Shown here in pieces: positions 1 to 7,692 of a stretch of 43,764 nucleotides of DNA (position 1 is the stretch's first letter; every line of letters starts with the position of its first letter). The stretch covers positions 1 through 43,764 of the forward strand of contig CALWYL010000009.1 in assembly GCA_944385765.1 (NCBI GenBank), written 5' to 3'. A program made the position numbers and the translations under genes. The notes below the pieces were generated by a model. It made no database searches. It was not told where the DNA came from and saw only the letters and a program-made list of their open reading frames with translations. The stretch comes from an uncultured Oscillospiraceae bacterium. GTDB taxonomy: Bacteria; Bacillota; Clostridia; Oscillospirales; Oscillospiraceae.

Positions 1-252
1 GGGCCGGGAGGCGAGGGTTTGCATTGGGGTTTGTGCGCGAAATGCCTCCGGGCGCAGCCTGACGGCGGGGGTGGTTACGGGGAGAGGCGGCGGCGCGGGC
101 CGGGAGGCGGGGGTTTGCGCCGGGGACGTGCGCGAAATGCCTCCGGGCGCAGCCCGGCGGCGGGGGTGGTTGCGGGGAGAGGCGCCGGCGCGGGCCGGGA
201 GGCGGGGGTTTGCGCCGGGGTTTGTGCGCGAAATGCCTCCGGGCGCAGCCCG
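1..252. repeat. ~95-96 bp tandem repeat, about 2.6 copies, cut by the window edge
   Basis: The block starting GGGCCGGGAGGCG occurs at 1, 97 and 192, and the block AAATGCCTCCGGGCGCAGCC at 40, 135 and 231, so the period is 95-96 bp. Copies differ by a few substitutions and small indels. Copies 2 and 3 contain the small hairpin CCGGGC-GCA-GCCCGG (143-157 and 239-253); copy 1 has it degraded. Open frames through the array encode only repeated Arg/Gly/Ala-rich strings and look non-coding. The array probably continues to the left. Confidence 0.85.
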
Positions 253-253
253 G

Positions 254-282
254 TTGACTTTTGGGGGTGGGGACTATATAAT
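254..282 (+). promoter_or_regulatory. Sigma-A promoter of the CLC gene
   Basis: TTGACT at 254-259, a 17-nt spacer, and TATAAT at 277-282. The -35 box begins directly after the last repeat hairpin (239-253). The expected start site is about 20 nt upstream of the ATG at 307, so the 5' leader is very short. Confidence 0.8.
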
Positions 283-306
283 TCAGGCGGGGGAGGGGCT
301 GGAAAT

Positions 307-1542
307 ATGCTCAAGAGCGGCGCGGCGTTTGCGCGCGCATTTGTGAAATGGCTGGCTGTGGCGGCGGTGACGGGACTGCTGGGCGGCGCGGTGGGCGCGG
401 CTTTTTACCTGAGCGTGGCGGAGGCCACGGAGCTGAGGGAGGGCCACCCCTGGCTGCTGTATCTGCTGCCCGTGGCCGGCGTGCTGATTGCGGGGCTGTA
501 CCGCGTGACGCGCATGGAGCAGGAGAACACCAGCGCGATAATCGGCTCTGTGCGCTCCGGGGAGGGAGTGCCCCTGGCCCTGGTGCCGGTGATATTCGCC
601 TCCACGGCGCTGACGCACCTCTGCGGGGGCAGCGCCGGGCGCGAGGGGGCCGCGCTGCAGATAGGCGGCGGGCTGGGCTTCGCCTGCGGGCGGCTGTTCC
701 GGCTGGACGAGAAGGAACTGCGCATGGCCACGCTCTGCGGCATGAGCGCCCTGTTCTCCGCGCTGTTCGGCACCCCGCTGACGGCCTCGGTTTTCGCGCT
801 GGAGGTGGTGAGCGTGGGCCAGATATACTATTCGGGCCTGGTGCCCTGCCTGGCCTCGGCCCTGACGGCCTACGGCGTGACCGGGCTGTGCGGCATAGCG
901 CCCACGCGCTTCGCCGTGCCCGTTGTGGGCCTGACGGCGGACACGCTCTGGCGCGTGGTGCTGCTGGCGGTGCTCTGCGCGCTGGTGAGCATACTGTTCT
1001 GCGTGACGATGCACCAGAGCGAGAGGCTGCTGGGCAAAAAGGTGCCCAATCCGTTCCTGCGCGCCGCGCTGGGCGGCGCGGCGCTCATCGCGCTGACGCT
1101 GCTGGGGGGCACGCGCGACTACAACGGCGCCGGCGTGGACGTGATAACGCGCGCGCTGGAGCGGGGCGAGGCCGCGCCGGAGGCGTTCGCGCTGAAGCTG
1201 CTGTTCACGGCGCTGACGCTCTCCTGCGGCTTCCGGGGCGGCGAGGTTGTGCCGGCCTTCTTCATCGGCTCCACCTTCGGCTGCGCCGCGGGGCCGCTGC
1301 TGGGGCTGGACCCGGGCTTCGCGGCGGCGGTGGGCCTGGTGGGCGTGTTCTGCGGGGCGGTGAACTGCCCCCTGGCCTCGATAATACTCTCCGTGGAGCT
1401 CTTCGGCAGCGGGGAGATACTGTATTTCGCCGTGGCCTGCTGCGTGTCCTATATGCTCTCGGGCTATACCGGGCTCTACAGCAGCCAGAAGATAATGTAC
1501 TCCAAACTCAGACCGGAGTTTATAGACATCAACGCGAAATAA
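307..1542 (+). CDS. CLC-family anion channel/antiporter (possibly fluoride-type)
   Basis: A 411-aa polytopic membrane protein of the CLC family, which moves chloride or fluoride, often coupled to protons. The ATG at 307 follows a GGGGGAGGGG ribosome site and lies just after a promoter; the open frame continues upstream only through the tandem repeat, so that extension is rejected. Visible family motifs are GGSAGREGAALQIGG, with the gating glutamate at about residue 113, and GG-x3-P-x3-IG at about 311-320, near the site of the usual GGxFxP motif. From memory, GGSAGREG followed by (T/A)-x-(V/L)-Q is typical of the CLC-F fluoride/proton antiporters rather than Cl-/H+ exchangers, but the ion is inference. 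No fluoride riboswitch is visible upstream. The mscS gene follows after 14 bp. Confidence 0.88.
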   Translation: MLKSGAAFARAFVKWLAVAAVTGLLGGAVGAAFYLSVAEATELREGHPWLLYLLPVAGVLIAGLYRVTRMEQENTSAIIGSVRSGEGVPLALVPVIFASTALTHLCGGSAGREGAALQIGGGLGFACGRLFRLDEKELRMATLCGMSALFSALFGTPLTASVFALEVVSVGQIYYSGLVPCLASALTAYGVTGLCGIAPTRFAVPVVGLTADTLWRVVLLAVLCALVSILFCVTMHQSERLLGKKVPNPFLRAALGGAALIALTLLGGTRDYNGAGVDVITRALERGEAAPEAFALKLLFTALTLSCGFRGGEVVPAFFIGSTFGCAAGPLLGLDPGFAAAVGLVGVFCGAVNCPLASIILSVELFGSGEILYFAVACCVSYMLSGYTGLYSSQKIMYSKLRPEFIDINAK

Positions 1543-1556
1543 CAGGGAGGACGGAT

Positions 1557-2378
1557 ATGGGTTTTGTGGAAAGGGTAAACGAGGTCCTGGCCTATTCTAT
1601 AGGCAGCTTCACATTGGGCGGGCTGCTCTCGGCTGTGCTGGTGTTCATCGTGTGCCTGGCGGCCATAAAGTTCCTCTCCCGCCTCGTGGCCAGGGCGCTG
1701 GAGCGCAGCCGGCTGGAGGGGGCGCTGAGGGCCTTTGTCTCCTCCTGCGTCAAGGCGGTGCTCTGGGTAATAACGGCCCTGATAATCGCGGACAAGCTGG
1801 GCATACCCTCGGCCTCGCTGGTGGCCGCGGTGTCTGTGGCCGGCCTGGCGCTCTCGCTCTCGCTGCAGGACACGCTGAAAAACGTGTTCTCCGGCTTCAC
1901 GCTGCTGGCCACCAGGCCCTTCTCCTCGGGGGACTATGTGGACATAGGCGCCACGGGCGGCACGGTGACCGCCATCGGGCTGTTCTACACCACGCTGACC
2001 ACGCCGGACGGCAAGGAGGTCAGCATACCGAACTCCGAGGTCTGCGCCTCGCGCGTCACGGACTACACGCGCGAGCCCCGGCGCCGGGCGGAGCTGAGCT
2101 TTGACCTGGGCTACGACTGCGAGCCGGAGGCCGTGCGCCGCGCGCTGATTGCCGCCGCGGAGGCCGACAGCCGGGTGATACGCATCGAGGGGGCGGAGCC
2201 CACGGTGGTGCTCTCGGCCTACAAGGCGAGCAGCGTGTGCTATCTGCTGCGCTTCTGGACGCTGAACGGGGACTACTGGGGCGCCTACTACTCGGTGAAC
2301 GAGAGCGCGCGGGAGTATCTGGCCCGCGAGGGGCTGAGCATGGCCTACGACAGGCTGGAGGTCAAAGTGCTCAAGTGA
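1557..2378 (+). CDS. MscS-family small-conductance mechanosensitive channel
   Basis: A 273-aa inner-membrane channel expected to release osmolytes on hypo-osmotic shock. About three hydrophobic segments occupy residues 15-105, and the pore helix region VAGLALSLSLQDTLKNVFSG is followed by the MscS beta-domain pattern PFSSGDYVDIG, TGGTVTAIG, T-L-T-T-P-D-G and IPNSEV. A soluble alpha/beta tail completes the family's usual small architecture. The ATG at 1557 follows GGGAGG with good spacing. It is probably cotranscribed with the CLC gene 14 bp upstream; both act in ion/osmotic homeostasis. Confidence 0.93.
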   Translation: MGFVERVNEVLAYSIGSFTLGGLLSAVLVFIVCLAAIKFLSRLVARALERSRLEGALRAFVSSCVKAVLWVITALIIADKLGIPSASLVAAVSVAGLALSLSLQDTLKNVFSGFTLLATRPFSSGDYVDIGATGGTVTAIGLFYTTLTTPDGKEVSIPNSEVCASRVTDYTREPRRRAELSFDLGYDCEPEAVRRALIAAAEADSRVIRIEGAEPTVVLSAYKASSVCYLLRFWTLNGDYWGAYYSVNESAREYLAREGLSMAYDRLEVKVLK

Positions 2379-2433
2379 GCGCGGAGGACAAAACGGTTTT
2401 TTCTAAAATCACATATTCCCAAGGAGGTAAACC

Positions 2434-4122
2434 ATGTCAAAGAAAGTGCTTATAGTCGGCGGCGTCGCCGGCGGGGCCACCGCCGCGGCCAGGCTGAGGC
2501 GGCTGGATGAGAGCGCGGAAATCGTTGTTTTCGAGCGCACGGGCTATGTGTCCTACGCCAACTGCGGGCTGCCCTACTATGTGGGCGGCGTGATAACCGA
2601 CCGCGAGGACCTCACGCTGCAGTCCCCCCAGAGCTTCAGGAGCCGCTTCAACGTGGACGTGCGCGTGCACAGCGAGGTGACGGCCATAGACCGCGCCAAC
2701 AAGACCGTCACGGTGAGGGACCTGGCCGGCGGCCGGGAGTACAGCGAGAGCTACGACTACCTCATCCTCTCCCCGGGCGCCAAGTCCGTGGTGCCCAACA
2801 CGCCGGGCGTGGACAGCGGGCGCATACTGAAGCTGCGCACGGTGGAGGACGCGCTGGAGATGCGCCGGGTGGTCGAGGAGGAGCGGCCGGAGCGCGCCGT
2901 GGTCATAGGCGGCGGCTTCATCGGTCTGGAGGCGGCGGAAAACCTCGCCGAGGCCGGCGTGCCGGTGACTATGCTGCTGCGCGGCGACCAGGTGCTGCCC
3001 CCGCTCGACTGGGACATGGCCTGCGAGCTGCACGCCGAGCTGCGCGGCAAGGGAGTGGACCTGCGCTTCAGGCACTCCGTCGAGAGCTATGAGGAGACGG
3101 AGAGCGGCGTCCGCGTCCACGTGAAGGACCGCGAGAGCGTGGACTGCTCCTTCGTGGTGCTGGCCGTGGGCGTGACCCCGGACTCCGGGCTGGCTGAGAG
3201 GGCCGGCCTGGCCCTGGGGCCGAAGAAGTCCATCAAGGTGGACGCCAACATGCGCAGCAGCGACCCCAGCATCTTCGCCGTGGGCGACGCCGTGGCGGTG
3301 ACGGACCCCATCACCGGCGCGGAGAAGCTGGTGGCCCTGGCGGGCCCAGCCAACAAGCAGGGCCGCATAGCCGCCGACAACATCTGCGGCCTCAACAGCG
3401 AGTACAAGGGCACGCTGGGCACCACGGTGATAAAGGTGTTCGACCTCACCGCCGCCTGCACCGGCCTCAACGAGAAGGCCGCCCGGGCCGCCGGGCTGGA
3501 CTATGAGCGCATAGTCGGCTACTGGGGCAACCACGCGGGCTACTACCCCGGCGCGCAGAACATGACGGTGAAGGTGCTGTTCCTGCGGGATAGCGGGCGC
3601 GTGATAGGCGCGCAGATAGTCGGCAGAGCGGGCGTGGACAAGCGCATAGACGTGTTCGCCACCGCCATCCGCCTGGGGCTCACCGGGGCCGACCTCGCCG
3701 AGCTGGAGCTGGCCTACGCCCCGCCCTATGGCTCCGCCAAGGACCCCGTGAACATGTGCGGCTTCATGATAGAGAACGTTATGGCGCGCATAGGCCAGTG
3801 CCACTGGGACGAGATAGACAGGTACGCCGCCGAGGGCTGGACGCTGCTCGACGTGCGCAACCCCGGAGAGTTTGAGAAGGGCCACATCGAGGGCGCCATA
3901 AACATCCCCCTCGACAGCCTGCGCGAGCGCATCGGGGAGCTGGACAAGTCCAAGTCCTACGTGGTCAACTGCTTCAGCGGCATGCGCAGCTATGTGGCCT
4001 GCTGCATAATGCAGGGCCACGGCATCAGCTGCCGCAACTTCTCCGGCGGCTGGCGCTTCTACGACCTCACGAAGCGCGGCCTGGCCGACAATGCCCACCA
4101 CCCCTGCGGGGAGGCCAGGTGA
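2434..4122 (+). CDS. CoA-disulfide/persulfide reductase with C-terminal rhodanese domain
   Basis: A 562-aa flavoprotein of the pyridine nucleotide-disulfide oxidoreductase family, in the CoA-disulfide reductase-like group. The N-terminal FAD site is VGGVAGG at about 8-14, and the single redox cysteine is C44 in SYANCGLPYY, as in CoADR/NADH-oxidase relatives. A second Rossmann motif, VIGGGFIGLEAAE, follows at about 156. The C-terminal ~90 residues are a rhodanese domain with the loop CFSGMR, catalytic C513. CoADR-rhodanese fusions are known to reduce CoA- or glutathione-persulfides using NAD(P)H; the exact substrate here is inference. AAGGAGG precedes the ATG. A strong terminator follows directly, so this ends the transcription unit. 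Confidence 0.92.
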   Translation: MSKKVLIVGGVAGGATAAARLRRLDESAEIVVFERTGYVSYANCGLPYYVGGVITDREDLTLQSPQSFRSRFNVDVRVHSEVTAIDRANKTVTVRDLAGGREYSESYDYLILSPGAKSVVPNTPGVDSGRILKLRTVEDALEMRRVVEEERPERAVVIGGGFIGLEAAENLAEAGVPVTMLLRGDQVLPPLDWDMACELHAELRGKGVDLRFRHSVESYEETESGVRVHVKDRESVDCSFVVLAVGVTPDSGLAERAGLALGPKKSIKVDANMRSSDPSIFAVGDAVAVTDPITGAEKLVALAGPANKQGRIAADNICGLNSEYKGTLGTTVIKVFDLTAACTGLNEKAARAAGLDYERIVGYWGNHAGYYPGAQNMTVKVLFLRDSGRVIGAQIVGRAGVDKRIDVFATAIRLGLTGADLAELELAYAPPYGSAKDPVNMCGFMIENVMARIGQCHWDEIDRYAAEGWTLLDVRNPGEFEKGHIEGAINIPLDSLRERIGELDKSKSYVVNCFSGMRSYVACCIMQGHGISCRNFSGGWRFYDLTKRGLADNAHHPCGEAR

Positions 4123-4130
4123 ACATGGCG

Positions 4131-4156
4131 AAGGGGCCGCGCAGCGGCCCCTTTTT
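4131..4156 (+). terminator. Rho-independent terminator after the reductase
   Basis: A perfect 10-bp stem (AAGGGGCCGC / GCGGCCCCTT) with a GCA loop ends in TTTTT at 4152-4156. Confidence 0.9.
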
Positions 4157-4172
4157 CATGCCCCGCGGGTGT

Positions 4173-4208
4173 AAAAAAGCCCCGCGCCCATCATTCGGGC
4201 GCGGGGCT
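4173..4208 (-). terminator. Rho-independent terminator of infC-rpmI-rplT
   Basis: Read on the minus strand, AGCCCCGCGCCC (4208-4197) pairs perfectly with its complement at 4189-4178 over a 7-nt loop, followed by TTTTTT. It lies 12 bp beyond the rplT stop. Confidence 0.93.
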
Positions 4209-4219
4209 GTGATATTTGC

Positions 4220-4573
4220 TTACAGGGCCGCCCTGGCCTTCTCGCAGAGGGCGGTGAAAGCGGCGGGGTCGTGTATGGCGGTCTCGGAGAGCATCTTGCG
4301 GTTCATGTCGATGCCCGCGAGCTTGAGGCCGTGCATAAAGGTGGAGTAGTTCATGCCGTTGAGCTTGCAGCCGGCGGAGATACGGGTTATCCAAAGCTGG
4401 CGGAAGTCGCGCTTTTTCTGCTTGCGGCCGACGTAGGCGTAGCGGCCGGACTTCATCACCTGCTCCTTGGCCATCTTGAAGTGGCGGGACTTGCTGCCCC
4501 AGTAGCCCTTCGCGAGACCGAGCATCTTATTCCTTCTCTTGCGCGTCATCATCGCGCCCTTGACTCTGGCCAT
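4220..4573 (-). CDS. rplT: 50S ribosomal protein L20
   Basis: A 117-aa protein, the normal length for L20, which binds 23S rRNA early in large-subunit assembly. The basic N-terminus [26 protein letters not shown] and the core [13 protein letters not shown] are diagnostic. The ATG is preceded by a GGAGGAGG site. Last gene of infC-rpmI-rplT. In other bacteria L20 represses this operon through the leader; the leader here carries an attenuator-like hairpin. ATA supplies two of its four isoleucine codons. Confidence 0.98.
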   Translation of the reverse strand: MARVKGAMMTRKRRNKMLGLAKGYWGSKSRHFKMAKEQVMKSGRYAYVGRKQKKRDFRQLWITRISAGCKLNGMNYSTFMHGLKLAGIDMNRKMLSETAIHDPAAFTALCEKARAAL

Positions 4574-4588
4574 TGTGCTGCCTCCTCC

Positions 4589-4786
4589 TTATTTATACGG
4601 GATCATGCGCTTGATGGCGGACTCGTTGGTGACGTCCGCGTAGGTGCCCTGACGGAGGCCTCTCTTGCGCTTGGTGTCTTTCTTGGTCAAAATGTGGCTC
4701 TTGTAGGCGTGAGCGCGCTTGACCTTGCCGGTCTTGGTGAGGTTGAACCTCTTCTTGGCGCCGCTGTGGGTCTTCAGTTTCGGCAT
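4589..4786 (-). CDS. rpmI: 50S ribosomal protein L35
   Basis: A 65-aa very basic protein of normal L35 length. It begins [20 protein letters not shown] and ends RMIPYK, both typical of the family. It sits between infC and rplT in the standard order, 15 bp before rplT and 29 bp after infC, with an AAGGAG site upstream. Confidence 0.98.
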   Translation of the reverse strand: MPKLKTHSGAKKRFNLTKTGKVKRAHAYKSHILTKKDTKRKRGLRQGTYADVTNESAIKRMIPYK

Positions 4787-4815
4787 GGCTGTATTAACTC
4801 CTTCCTTATGGGTGC

Positions 4816-5415
4816 TTACTCATTGGTCTCCGCCGGGGACTCGGCCGGCTGCTCGGCGGCCTTGGGCGCTTTGGGCTTAGCCGGCTTCTTGGCGGACTGC
4901 TGGGGCTTGGGCGAGAGGAAAACGGACATGTTGCGCCCCTCGAGCTTGGGCGGCTTGTCGAGGTTGGCGAGCTCGCTGCAGCGCTCGGCAAAGTCGCGCA
5001 AAAGCTGCTCGCCGATGTTGGTGTGCGCCATCTCGCGCCCGCGGAAACGGACCGTGACCTTCAGCCTGTCGCCGTCGGCGAGGAACTTCTGCCCGTTGCG
5101 GAGCTTGACGAGGAAGTCGTTCTCCCCGATGCTGGGGGACATCCTTATCTCCTTCACCTCGACGATGCGCTGGTTCTTGCGCGCCTCCTTCTCCCGCTTG
5201 GACTGCTCGAAACGGTACTTCCCGTAGTCCATTATCTTGCAGACGGGGGGATTGGAACCCGGGGCAATCTTCACCAAATCGAGATCGCGCTCCTCGGCTA
5301 TGGCCAGGGCGGCGGCGGCGGACATGATGCCCAGCTGCTCGCCGTTCTCGCCTATGAGGCGGATCTCACGGTCGCGTATCTCTTCGTTGATCTGGTACTC
5401 TGTGACGGCTATCAA
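4816..5415 (-). CDS. infC: Translation initiation factor IF-3, non-AUG start
   Basis: IF-3 binds the 30S subunit and checks start-codon pairing. The family N-terminus [20 protein letters not shown], the linker [20 protein letters not shown], and the C-domain are all clear. There is no ATG at the expected place: GGAGG (5425-5421) is followed by TTG at 5415-5413 and ATA at 5412-5410, giving M(I)AVTEYQ. I chose TTG (199 aa); ATA is the alternative, and infC is a gene where rare start codons serve IF-3 autoregulation. The frame remains open upstream to 5472, but that stretch is the leader hairpin. A Lys/Pro/Ala/Glu-rich tail of roughly 30 residues makes the protein longer than the usual ~175. Confidence 0.95.
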   Translation of the reverse strand: MIAVTEYQINEEIRDREIRLIGENGEQLGIMSAAAALAIAEERDLDLVKIAPGSNPPVCKIMDYGKYRFEQSKREKEARKNQRIVEVKEIRMSPSIGENDFLVKLRNGQKFLADGDRLKVTVRFRGREMAHTNIGEQLLRDFAERCSELANLDKPPKLEGRNMSVFLSPKPQQSAKKPAKPKAPKAAEQPAESPAETNE

Positions 5416-5448
5416 AAACACCTCCAATATTGACGGCCCGATTGCGCG

Positions 5449-5478
5449 AAAAAGCGCGGATACCACTGGCATCCGCGC
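5449..5478 (-). terminator. Leader attenuator upstream of infC
   Basis: On the minus strand GCGCGGAT (5478-5471) pairs with ATCCGCGC (5461-5454) around a 9-nt loop and is followed by TTTTT (5453-5449). It lies within the ~165-nt leader between the promoter and the IF-3 start. This is the layout of the L20 leader attenuators of Firmicutes; I did not verify the full Rfam fold. Confidence 0.65.
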
Positions 5479-5589
5479 GCGAAAACAACCTGCCGCCCAG
5501 AGGGCGAGAGCTGTCCCTATTGACCTCGGCGCGCTGCTGCGGCCGGGTGAGGACGGCGGACACCGTTCTTCTTTGTTTTGAGCCCTGTT

Positions 5590-5618
5590 AGTATATCAGC
5601 TCCCGCCGGCCGTGTCAA
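5590..5618 (-). promoter_or_regulatory. Sigma-A promoter of infC-rpmI-rplT
   Basis: On the minus strand, TTGACA (5618-5613), 17-nt spacer, TATACT (5595-5590). Both hexamers are near consensus, fitting a highly expressed ribosomal operon. Confidence 0.9.
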
Positions 5619-5741
5619 GCAAAACTTTGGGCAAAAACGCTTGTGCGCGCCGGCGCCCTGTGCTAAACTGAACCCGGCGGCCCGGGAGCGCGGGAACCTA
5701 ACGGCGCCGCCCGCCGTCTCAGCGATATGCCCCGCGCGGTG

Positions 5742-5770
5742 TGGACAAGCGCGGGAAAGCGGTGTATAAT
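5742..5770 (+). promoter_or_regulatory. Promoter of the PMT-family glycosyltransferase gene
   Basis: TGGACA at 5742-5747, a 17-nt spacer and TATAAT at 5765-5770, about 40 nt ahead of the chosen start. Confidence 0.75.
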
Positions 5771-5807
5771 AACAAAGTTTCAGAGAATGCCCGGGAGGCC
5801 TGCCGCC

Positions 5808-7652
5808 TTGTCCTACCTGACCTATATCTTTCCCATAGCCGCCGCGCTGGGCGTAGTCTGCATGGCCTGGCGCTGGATGCCCATATTCTCCGACCCCCTG
5901 CAGCCGGGGCCGGAGGCGGAAGAGGCCCCGCCCCGGCCGCGAAAGCCGCTGAGTTTTGCCGCGCCCGCCGGGCGCGTCACGCGGCGGGACGCCCTGCTGG
6001 CGCTCCTCATAACCCTCGCCTACGCCGCCGCGGCCTTCACGGGGCTGGGGAACACCGAGTCCCCCCAGAGCTTCTGCAAGTTCTCCGAGCGCGGGCGCTA
6101 TGTGGAGATTGCCCTCCCCGAGGAGACGGAGATAACGAAGATACGCTATTTCTGCGGGCTGCACACCGGCAGCTACCGGGTGCAGCTCTCCCTGGACGGG
6201 ACGAGCTGGACCGACGCCGGCAGCCTGGAGCAGAGCTACACGGAGATTTTCAAGTGGATGGACAGCACGGAGGAGGACTTCACCCCCGGCAGGGCGCGCT
6301 ATGTGCGCCTGGTGGCCTCCGACGAGCTCTGGCTGGGCGAGATTGCCCTCTACGGCGCGGACGGCGGGCGGATAGACGCCGCGGAGCTCGGCTATGACGC
6401 CGGCTGCGCGCCGCTCTTTGACGAGCAGGAGCTGGTGCCCCCGGAGATAAGCTACCTCAACAGCACCTACTTTGACGAGATATACCACGCGCGCACGGCG
6501 GTGGAGCACATCGAGGGAGTCTACCCCTACGAGATAACGCACCCGCCGCTGGGCAAGCTGATAATAGCCGCCGGCATTGAGCTCTGGGGGCTCACGCCCT
6601 TCGGCTGGCGCTTCTCCGGCACCCTCTTCGGCGCGCTGATGCTGCCTTTGCTCTACGTGTTTTTAAAGCGCATGCTGGGGAGCAGCGGCATCGCCGCCTG
6701 CGGCACGGTGATTTTCGCCTTTGACTTCATGCACTTCGTGCAGACGCGCATCGCCACCATAGACACCTACGCCGTGTTCTTCACACTGCTGATGTACCTC
6801 TTCATGTGGCTCTTCGTCTCCGGAGGGCGGTGGAGGTACCTGGCGCTCTCCGGAGTGGCCTTCGGCCTGGGCGCCGCCAGCAAGTGGACCTGTATCTACG
6901 CCGGGGCGGGGCTGGCCGTCATCTGGCTCATCTACTGGGTGACCCAGAGGCGGCGGGAGGGCTTCTGGCGGGATTTCCTCTCCAACTGCGCCTTCTGCCT
7001 GCTGTTCTTCGTGGCCGTGCCCTGCGCCATATACTACGCCAGCTATTACTTCTACGGCACAGCCCGCGGGCTGGGCGGGGGAGTGGGCATGTTCTTCACG
7101 GAGGACTACGCCAAGGTGGTGTGGGACAACCAGGTCTATATGTGGGAGTACCACTCGGACCTGGTGGCCGAGCACCCCTACTCCAGCCGCTGGTACCAGT
7201 GGCTGGTGGACGCGAGGCCCATACTCTACTACCTGGTGCGCTTTGACGACGGCACCAAGAGCGCCTTCGGGGCCTTTATGAACCCCATATTCTGCTGGGC
7301 GGGGCTGCTGGCCGTGATGGCCAACGCCATACTGGCCGTCAAGGACCGGGACGGCCGCGCTCTGTTCATCGTCCTGGGCTACCTGGCCCAGCTGCTGCCC
7401 TGGGTGCTGGTGACGCGGCTCACCTTCGCCTATCACTACTTCCCCTCTGAGGTGTTCATGCTGCTCGCGCTCTGCAATGTGTTCAGCCGGCTGCGGGAGC
7501 GGGACGCCGCGCTGGCCGGGCGGCAGATGTACGTATTCACCGCGGCCTGCGTGCTGCTCTTCGCCGCGTTTTACCCAGTGCTCACCGGTGTGAGGACCCC
7601 CACCTGGTACACCACGGGCCTCCTAAAATGGTTCCCCAGCTGGCCGTTCTGA
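5808..7652 (+). CDS. PMT-family (GT39/phospholipid-linked) membrane glycosyltransferase
   Basis: About 614 aa, a multi-spanning GT-C glycosyltransferase that would use a lipid-linked sugar on the outer face of the membrane. After a first hydrophobic segment and a second one near residue 65, an extracytoplasmic beta-rich stretch (about residues 85-190) resembles a discoidin/F5-8-type carbohydrate-binding fold. The catalytic loop YFDEIYHARTAVEHI, with the Asp-Glu pair of PMT enzymes, and THPPLGKLIIAAGI follow, then about ten hydrophobic segments. I chose TTG at 5808 because GGGAGG sits 9 nt upstream; ATG at 5787 is in frame but has no ribosome site. Acceptor and sugar cannot be told from sequence. 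Confidence 0.88.
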   Translation: MSYLTYIFPIAAALGVVCMAWRWMPIFSDPLQPGPEAEEAPPRPRKPLSFAAPAGRVTRRDALLALLITLAYAAAAFTGLGNTESPQSFCKFSERGRYVEIALPEETEITKIRYFCGLHTGSYRVQLSLDGTSWTDAGSLEQSYTEIFKWMDSTEEDFTPGRARYVRLVASDELWLGEIALYGADGGRIDAAELGYDAGCAPLFDEQELVPPEISYLNSTYFDEIYHARTAVEHIEGVYPYEITHPPLGKLIIAAGIELWGLTPFGWRFSGTLFGALMLPLLYVFLKRMLGSSGIAACGTVIFAFDFMHFVQTRIATIDTYAVFFTLLMYLFMWLFVSGGRWRYLALSGVAFGLGAASKWTCIYAGAGLAVIWLIYWVTQRRREGFWRDFLSNCAFCLLFFVAVPCAIYYASYYFYGTARGLGGGVGMFFTEDYAKVVWDNQVYMWEYHSDLVAEHPYSSRWYQWLVDARPILYYLVRFDDGTKSAFGAFMNPIFCWAGLLAVMANAILAVKDRDGRALFIVLGYLAQLLPWVLVTRLTFAYHYFPSEVFMLLALCNVFSRLRERDAALAGRQMYVFTAACVLLFAAFYPVLTGVRTPTWYTTGLLKWFPSWPF

Positions 7653-7692
7653 GCGGCCCCAAACTTGATTAGCGATTGGGAGAAATGTAAAG

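Noticed and set aside
1..252. CRISPR array.
   Set aside because: Repeats are contiguous with a 95-96 bp period and no unique spacers; no cas genes are nearby.
19..306. N-terminal extension of the CLC gene through the tandem repeat.
   Set aside because: The extension encodes only repeat-derived Arg/Gly sequence, while a promoter and ribosome site lie just before the ATG at 307.
253..306. Fluoride riboswitch before the CLC gene.
   Set aside because: The leader from the expected start site to the ATG is only about 20 nt, too short for the riboswitch.
2437..4101. A 554-codon minus-strand frame opposite the reductase.
   Set aside because: Codon-phase shadow of the reductase gene; low-complexity Ala/His/Val composition and no ribosome site.
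5416..5472. N-terminal extension of IF-3 from an ATG at 5472.
   Set aside because: It overlaps the attenuator hairpin, has no ribosome site, and conserved IF-3 sequence starts after the GGAGG at 5425-5421.
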